From Selenobaculum gibii (lineage in GTDB: Bacteria; Bacillota; Negativicutes; ICN-92133), in the NCBI RefSeq assembly GCF_030273445.1, contig NZ_CP120678.1, forward strand, positions 2,023,501-2,087,500: a stretch of 64,000 nt of DNA, written 5' to 3'. The notes under the pieces are model-generated. The model had not been told where the DNA came from, searched no databases, and worked only from the letters and a program-made list of their open reading frames with translations. The position numbers and the translations under genes are program-made. Every line of letters starts with the position of its first letter. Within the stretch, counting starts at the first letter, position 1. Positions 59,913 to 64,000 of the stretch are shown here, one piece after another.

Positions 59913-61097
59913 TTAGGCATTATTTTTTTTCATATATCTTATGAATACACCAATGCTAATAAGAATCAATAGAGTTCCTGTAAAAACAAAAACAAATTCA
60001 ATACCAATTAATGTAGCAATCATGCCGCCCACTAAAGGGCCAACCATTGAACCAAGTTGATTTGCTGTTGTCAATAATCCAAATATACGTCCTCTAAAAC
60101 CTTCATCGCTTGCATTTACTAAAATTGCACTTATGGCCGGATTAATCCCAACAATAAAAATTCCTACCATAAACTGCAAAGCTCCAAACATAAAAACGTT
60201 TTTTGGAAAAAATTGAAGGAAGCAAAAGATCCCTGCACCAAGAAAAGTAATTGCCAATACATTGAAATACCCTTTATTTTGACCAATTCTTCCCCAAACA
60301 GGTGCCGAAAAAGCACCTGCAAATCCACCTAAACTAAATACCAAGCCAGCAGTAAAGGCCACACCTTCCATACTGCCTTGCAACTTTCCAATATAGAGAG
60401 TAATAATCGGCTGCAATACCATAATCGCTAATTGAACGACAAAAGTAAGCAAAAGTAACTCGCGCATTACTTTTGCTTTACAAGCTATTTTTAAATCATC
60501 TAACAAACCACCCTTTGGATTGTTATTTATTGTACTCTCTGGTTCCCGTACCAAAAAAGCTACTGCAACCGTAACGAGAAACAATGCACCCGCCGCTGCA
60601 AAAAAGGCCATACGCATTCCTAAGTAATGTGATAAAGTTCCTCCCAGCAAAGGACCTATAATACTGCCAATCAATAATCCCGTCTGCATACAGCCTAAAC
60701 TAAACCCGAGTTTTTCATTTGGCACACTTGATGCCACAATTGCCAATGAGGCAGGCAAAAATCCATTAGCGAATCCTTGCAAAATTCTCACTCCTAGCAA
60801 TTGTAATGGATTCGTTACAATTGCACCTAGCACATAACAAGCGGCTAAACTGTAGCCAGCTCTAAGAACCATTCGTTTTTTCCCATTTTTATCTGCAGAT
60901 CGCCCCCATATCGGTGCCATAATTGCTGCAATTAAAAAGCTAGCAGAAAATACTACACCTGACCATAAAGAAATATCGCCTTCCGATACGCCCAATTCTA
61001 GTAAGTATACCGGTAAAAACGGAATAATCATCGTATAGCTCGCCGCTGAAAAAATAACACTAAAACATAATGTCCATAAATTTCTCTGCCAATTCAT
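59913..61097 (-). CDS. MFS transporter, MdtG-like multidrug exporter
   Basis: A 394-residue protein with twelve membrane helices in two halves. The helix 2-3 loop signature is present as GRSADKNGKKRMVLRAG and partly repeated as GRIGQNKGYF. Family-typical segments are RILQGFANGFLPASLAIVAS and GLLIGSIIGPLLGGTLSH (drug:H+ antiporter motif C region). It probably exports drugs or metabolites. TTGGAGG precedes the ATG. It is 15 bases downstream of the EamA gene, so the two form an operon. Confidence 0.9.
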   Translation of the reverse strand: MNWQRNLWTLCFSVIFSAASYTMIIPFLPVYLLELGVSEGDISLWSGVVFSASFLIAAIMAPIWGRSADKNGKKRMVLRAGYSLAACYVLGAIVTNPLQLLGVRILQGFANGFLPASLAIVASSVPNEKLGFSLGCMQTGLLIGSIIGPLLGGTLSHYLGMRMAFFAAAGALFLVTVAVAFLVREPESTINNNPKGGLLDDLKIACKAKVMRELLLLTFVVQLAIMVLQPIITLYIGKLQGSMEGVAFTAGLVFSLGGFAGAFSAPVWGRIGQNKGYFNVLAITFLGAGIFCFLQFFPKNVFMFGALQFMVGIFIVGINPAISAILVNASDEGFRGRIFGLLTTANQLGSMVGPLVGGMIATLIGIEFVFVFTGTLLILISIGVFIRYMKKNNA

Positions 61098-61112
61098 AAA
61101 AACGCCTCCAAG

Positions 61113-62030
61113 TTACTCCGTAGCAGACGAATTTTGATACCGTTTAATTTTTTCTTTTAATTGTTTAAATCCGCCCATTTGAGTCACTAACATACCAATC
61201 ATCATTAACGTACAACCGGTTAGCTCTCTTACTCCAAGAATTTCCCCCAATAAGAAATAACCTGCTAATGCACCGAATACAGTCTCCATACTCATAATAA
61301 CCGCAGCATGCGCAGGCTCTGCATATTTCTGCCCTACAATTTGAAGCGTATAAGCAACACCAACTGACATTAACCCTCCATAAGCAATTGGTACTGCACA
61401 ATCGATAATACTTGCTAAAGAAATCGTTTCTGTTACGATTGCTACTATCCCACTAAATAAAGCACAAAAGAAAAACTGAAAAAATGCCAATTGAATTGAA
61501 TTAATTGCTTTTGCATAACGATCAATCACCAAAATATGTACTGTCCAAAAAAAAGCACTTCCTACAACCAATAAATCACCATATTCCATATAAAATCCTT
61601 CTTTTACACAAAGAAAATATAGTCCTATGATAGATAAGAATGCACCAAACCATGTACTTCCACTAATATGTTGTTTTAAAAGAAACCCAACTAACGGAAC
61701 AAATATAATATATAAACACGTAACAAAAGCCGCCTTACCGGCAGTTGTATAGATTAAACCAATTTGCTGTAATGACACCGCAATACACATAATTAAGCCT
61801 GTAAATAAGCCAACTTTCCAAGCACTTGTTTTGCTATCCTGCTTATCCTTCTCCTCTTTTGAATCACGGAAATAATATAAAAGTGGCAACAAGGAGAAAC
61901 ACCCCAAAGCAAAACGTACTCCCGTATAAGTAAATGGTCCAATATATTCCATTCCTGCCCGCTGCGCAACGAAAGCCACGCCCCAAATCATAGCGACAAG
62001 TAATAAAATCAAATTTCCTTTTAATTTCAA
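61113..62030 (-). CDS. EamA/DMT-family transporter
   Basis: A 305-residue protein with ten predicted membrane helices made of two EamA repeats. Landmarks are LLLVAMIWGVAFVAQRAG at the start of the first repeat, GLIYTTAGKAAFVTCLYIIF, and in the second repeat AEPAHAAVIMSMETVFGALA with GYFLLGE. Members export amino acids or other small metabolites. It is the first gene of a two-gene unit with the MFS transporter. The substrate is unknown. Confidence 0.9.
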   Translation of the reverse strand: MKLKGNLILLLVAMIWGVAFVAQRAGMEYIGPFTYTGVRFALGCFSLLPLLYYFRDSKEEKDKQDSKTSAWKVGLFTGLIMCIAVSLQQIGLIYTTAGKAAFVTCLYIIFVPLVGFLLKQHISGSTWFGAFLSIIGLYFLCVKEGFYMEYGDLLVVGSAFFWTVHILVIDRYAKAINSIQLAFFQFFFCALFSGIVAIVTETISLASIIDCAVPIAYGGLMSVGVAYTLQIVGQKYAEPAHAAVIMSMETVFGALAGYFLLGEILGVRELTGCTLMMIGMLVTQMGGFKQLKEKIKRYQNSSATE

Positions 62031-62253
62031 AATTTAAACCTTCTTCCTATTCTTAATTGATTTTATTTAGCAAATATTTTCATAATAACATCTTTATAAT
62101 GATTTATGCAAATATTACTTTAAATTTATTTGCAAATTAATTTATCTAGGAATTAATATGTTTGCCATCAAACAAAATAGTCTATACTATTGGCAGGATA
62201 AATCTATAATATTGTCAAAAAATATATAAAAATAACTAAAGGACGGTGATTTC

Positions 62254-63384
62254 ATGATAAATAAAATACGTATATTAGAAGAATTCTTGACTTTAGTAAA
62301 AATATCTTCGCCTACAGGAAATGAACGCCAAATAGCAGATTATTTAAAAAATCTCTTAACGGATATTGGGCTAACCGTAACTGAAGATAAAACGGGCGAG
62401 TCTTTTGGCGGCAATTGTGGTAACGTAATCGCCTATTTGAATAGCACTAAAGCAAATACACCCACTTTGTTATTATCCGCTCATATGGACTGCGTTAACC
62501 CTTGTGAAAACGTAAAACCCCGTTTAAAAAATGGAATGATTACCTCTGATGGCACGACCATTCTTGGCGGTGATGATAAAGCGGGTATCGCCAGTATTCT
62601 CGAAGCTATTCGTATCGTTGAAGAAAAAGAAATTCCCCATGGCGGCATTCAAGTGATTTTTACTGTAGCCGAAGAAGGCGGACTCAACGGCTCAAAATAC
62701 CTAGATAAAGAATGGATTAAATCAGATTTTGGCTTTTGCCTAGATTCTAGCGGCAATCCAGGTAAAGTTATTATCAAAGCGCCAGGGCAGGATAATATCA
62801 CTGCTAAAATCAAAGGAAAATCTGCTCATGCTGGTATTGCTCCTGAAAGTGGCATAAATGCAATTACCATCGCCAGCAAAGCAATTGCCACTATGAAATC
62901 TGGAAGAATTGATGAAGAAACAACAGCGAATATCGGTATTATTCATGGCGGTATTGCAACAAATATTGTTCCAGAATATGTAGAAATATTCTGTGAAGCC
63001 CGTAGTTGTTCTCCGCAAAAATTAGCGAATCAAACAAAGCATATGTCAGATACATTTTCCAAAGTAGCGATAGAGAATAAAGCCAGCATAGATATTATTT
63101 TAGAGCATGAATATTCCTCTTACGAACTTGATACCAGCAGTCAATTAATCCAAATTGCAACAGAAGCAATAAAAAATGCACATATTGATTTAGAGCTTGC
63201 TGCAACTGGAGGAGGCAGTGATGCCAACTATTTTAATGCTAAAGGTCTTCCATGTGCTGTACTAGGTGTAGGAATGAGCAAAGTCCATACAACAGAAGAG
63301 TTTATCCTTGAAGAAGATCTTTATAAAACGGCCACCATCGTTTTAGAATTAATTAAATCCTGTGCCAACAAAGTAAAATTATAA
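62254..63384 (+). CDS. M20-family peptidase (PepT-like)
   Basis: A 376-residue zinc aminopeptidase. Metal ligands and catalytic residues appear in LSAHMDCV, ILGGDDKAG, VAEEGGLNGS and the C-terminal KVHTTEE. The lid domain between residues ~185 and 295 has KGKSAHAGIAPESG. It resembles tripeptidase T-like enzymes of Firmicutes. AAAGGACGG precedes the ATG. Its 3' end overlaps the convergent cardiolipin synthase gene by 6 bases. The 62031-62253 gap shows only AT-rich sequence. Confidence 0.9.
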   Translation: MINKIRILEEFLTLVKISSPTGNERQIADYLKNLLTDIGLTVTEDKTGESFGGNCGNVIAYLNSTKANTPTLLLSAHMDCVNPCENVKPRLKNGMITSDGTTILGGDDKAGIASILEAIRIVEEKEIPHGGIQVIFTVAEEGGLNGSKYLDKEWIKSDFGFCLDSSGNPGKVIIKAPGQDNITAKIKGKSAHAGIAPESGINAITIASKAIATMKSGRIDEETTANIGIIHGGIATNIVPEYVEIFCEARSCSPQKLANQTKHMSDTFSKVAIENKASIDIILEHEYSSYELDTSSQLIQIATEAIKNAHIDLELAATGGGSDANYFNAKGLPCAVLGVGMSKVHTTEEFILEEDLYKTATIVLELIKSCANKVKL

Positions 63385-64000
63385 CAACGGCGCTAATAAC
63401 CGAAAAACACCTTCGATCATCCGCTCGCCCCAATTGCGATTGTTATATTCTTGCAATGTAAAGGGGCGAGCCTCTTTCATATCGTCAGAAAAAATTCTTT
63501 TACAGCGTTTTGCAAATTCTTCATTGTAAAAAAACGCATTCACTTCAAAATTCAAAGAAAAACTGCGCATATCCATATTTGCCGATCCAATTGTTGCAAC
63601 AGTTTCGTCAATTACCATCATCTTTGCATGCAAAAAACCTGGATATAAGAAAACCTCAACTCCATAGTCAAGAAGCTCACCTAGATAAGATAAACTTACC
63701 TTATGCACGACCATATTATCCGTTTTATGCGGAATCATAATCATAACTTTAATTCCTGATAAAACAGTTATTTTTATTGCTTCAATAAATGATTCATCTG
63801 GTACAAAGTAAGGTGTCTGAATACATACCGTGGATTTTGCCGAATTTAATAAATTCATTAAGTTCCATTTTATTTCTTCCTCAGCCGTATCTGGTCCACT
63901 AGAAACAATTTGCATGGGTATAATACATTCTTGATTCACCGGTGGAAAAAACTTTTCGCTATCAGAAAACTGTTCTACATTACGATAATTACATGCAAAT
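63379..64000 (-). CDS. cls: Cardiolipin synthase, C-terminal part (cut by window edge)
   Basis: The frame is open to the window edge, so the start lies outside; about 206 C-terminal residues are visible. The second phospholipase D (HKD) motif is present as HAKMMVIDETVATIGSANMD, with the preceding TPYFVPDESFIEAI and following RSFSLNFEVNAFFYN typical of Cls. The ending FRLLAPLL is also standard. The enzyme makes cardiolipin from two phosphatidylglycerols in the membrane. The first HKD motif and membrane helices are not in view. Confidence 0.92.
   Translation of the reverse strand, partial: FACNYRNVEQFSDSEKFFPPVNQECIIPMQIVSSGPDTAEEEIKWNLMNLLNSAKSTVCIQTPYFVPDESFIEAIKITVLSGIKVMIMIPHKTDNMVVHKVSLSYLGELLDYGVEVFLYPGFLHAKMMVIDETVATIGSANMDMRSFSLNFEVNAFFYNEEFAKRCKRIFSDDMKEARPFTLQEYNNRNWGERMIEGVFRLLAPLL

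Overview
The window looks like the chromosome of a low-GC, diderm Firmicute of the Negativicutes type; genus not determined. Firmicute features are a T-box leader, an FMN riboswitch, LevR-type PTS control, strong AAGGAGG ribosome sites and intrinsic terminators. Outer-membrane features are a two-partner secretion pair, a TolC-type protein with a MacAB-like pump, and a beta-barrel protein ending in phenylalanine. No tRNA, rRNA, CRISPR array or intact transposase was seen.

Layout. 1-1585: PLP synthase pdxST. 1727-21440 (all minus strand): a CdiB/CdiA contact-dependent inhibition locus. It holds a 2521-residue CdiA with a TNT-type (NAD glycohydrolase) C-terminus, its adjacent immunity gene, and four displaced C-terminal toxin/immunity cassettes plus smaller remnants. 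The cassettes begin at the same cdiA codon, three of them directly behind a ~115-bp hairpin repeat, and diverge immediately after a KNN/RNN motif. Decay is visible: an amber codon in cdiB, a homopolymer frameshift in one toxin, a stop codon in one immunity gene and a 132-bp insertion. 21902-29375: SDR, outer-membrane protein, EAL-domain remnant, CBS protein, TolC/MacA/MacB-like efflux operon and a small Cys-rich protein. 29481-30438: two paralogous small membrane proteins behind a sigma-54 promoter. 30730-31386: a Fur-box-preceded His/Cys-rich protein. 31515-37567: PHP phosphoesterase, AEC permease, RecQ, Na+/alanine symporter.

37623-41588: iorA-iorB-paaK behind a T-box whose specifier reads UGG (Trp), suggesting salvage of aryl acetates to aromatic amino acids. 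41658-45429: Ppx/GppA, amidase-like protein, FMN-riboswitch-controlled ribB, nitroreductase, QueF. 45646-52529: mannose-family PTS (IIA-IIB-IIC-IID) with a sigma-54 promoter, repeated candidate activator sites, its LevR-type activator and an oxidoreductase. 52728-57981: orphan TctC-like lipoprotein, a thioredoxin-reductase-like flavoprotein without the usual NADPH motif, a Crp/Fnr regulator, an HD-GYP protein, an XRE regulator with a palindromic operator, and a thioredoxin. 58167-64000: AlkD-like protein, PfkB kinase, MFS and EamA exporters, M20 peptidase and the 3' part of a cardiolipin synthase cut by the window edge.

The most unusual region is the CDI locus, which reads as a toxin-switching archive. 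The best metabolic hypothesis is the Trp T-box over iorAB-paaK. All family names come from recognising motifs by eye; no database search was run.
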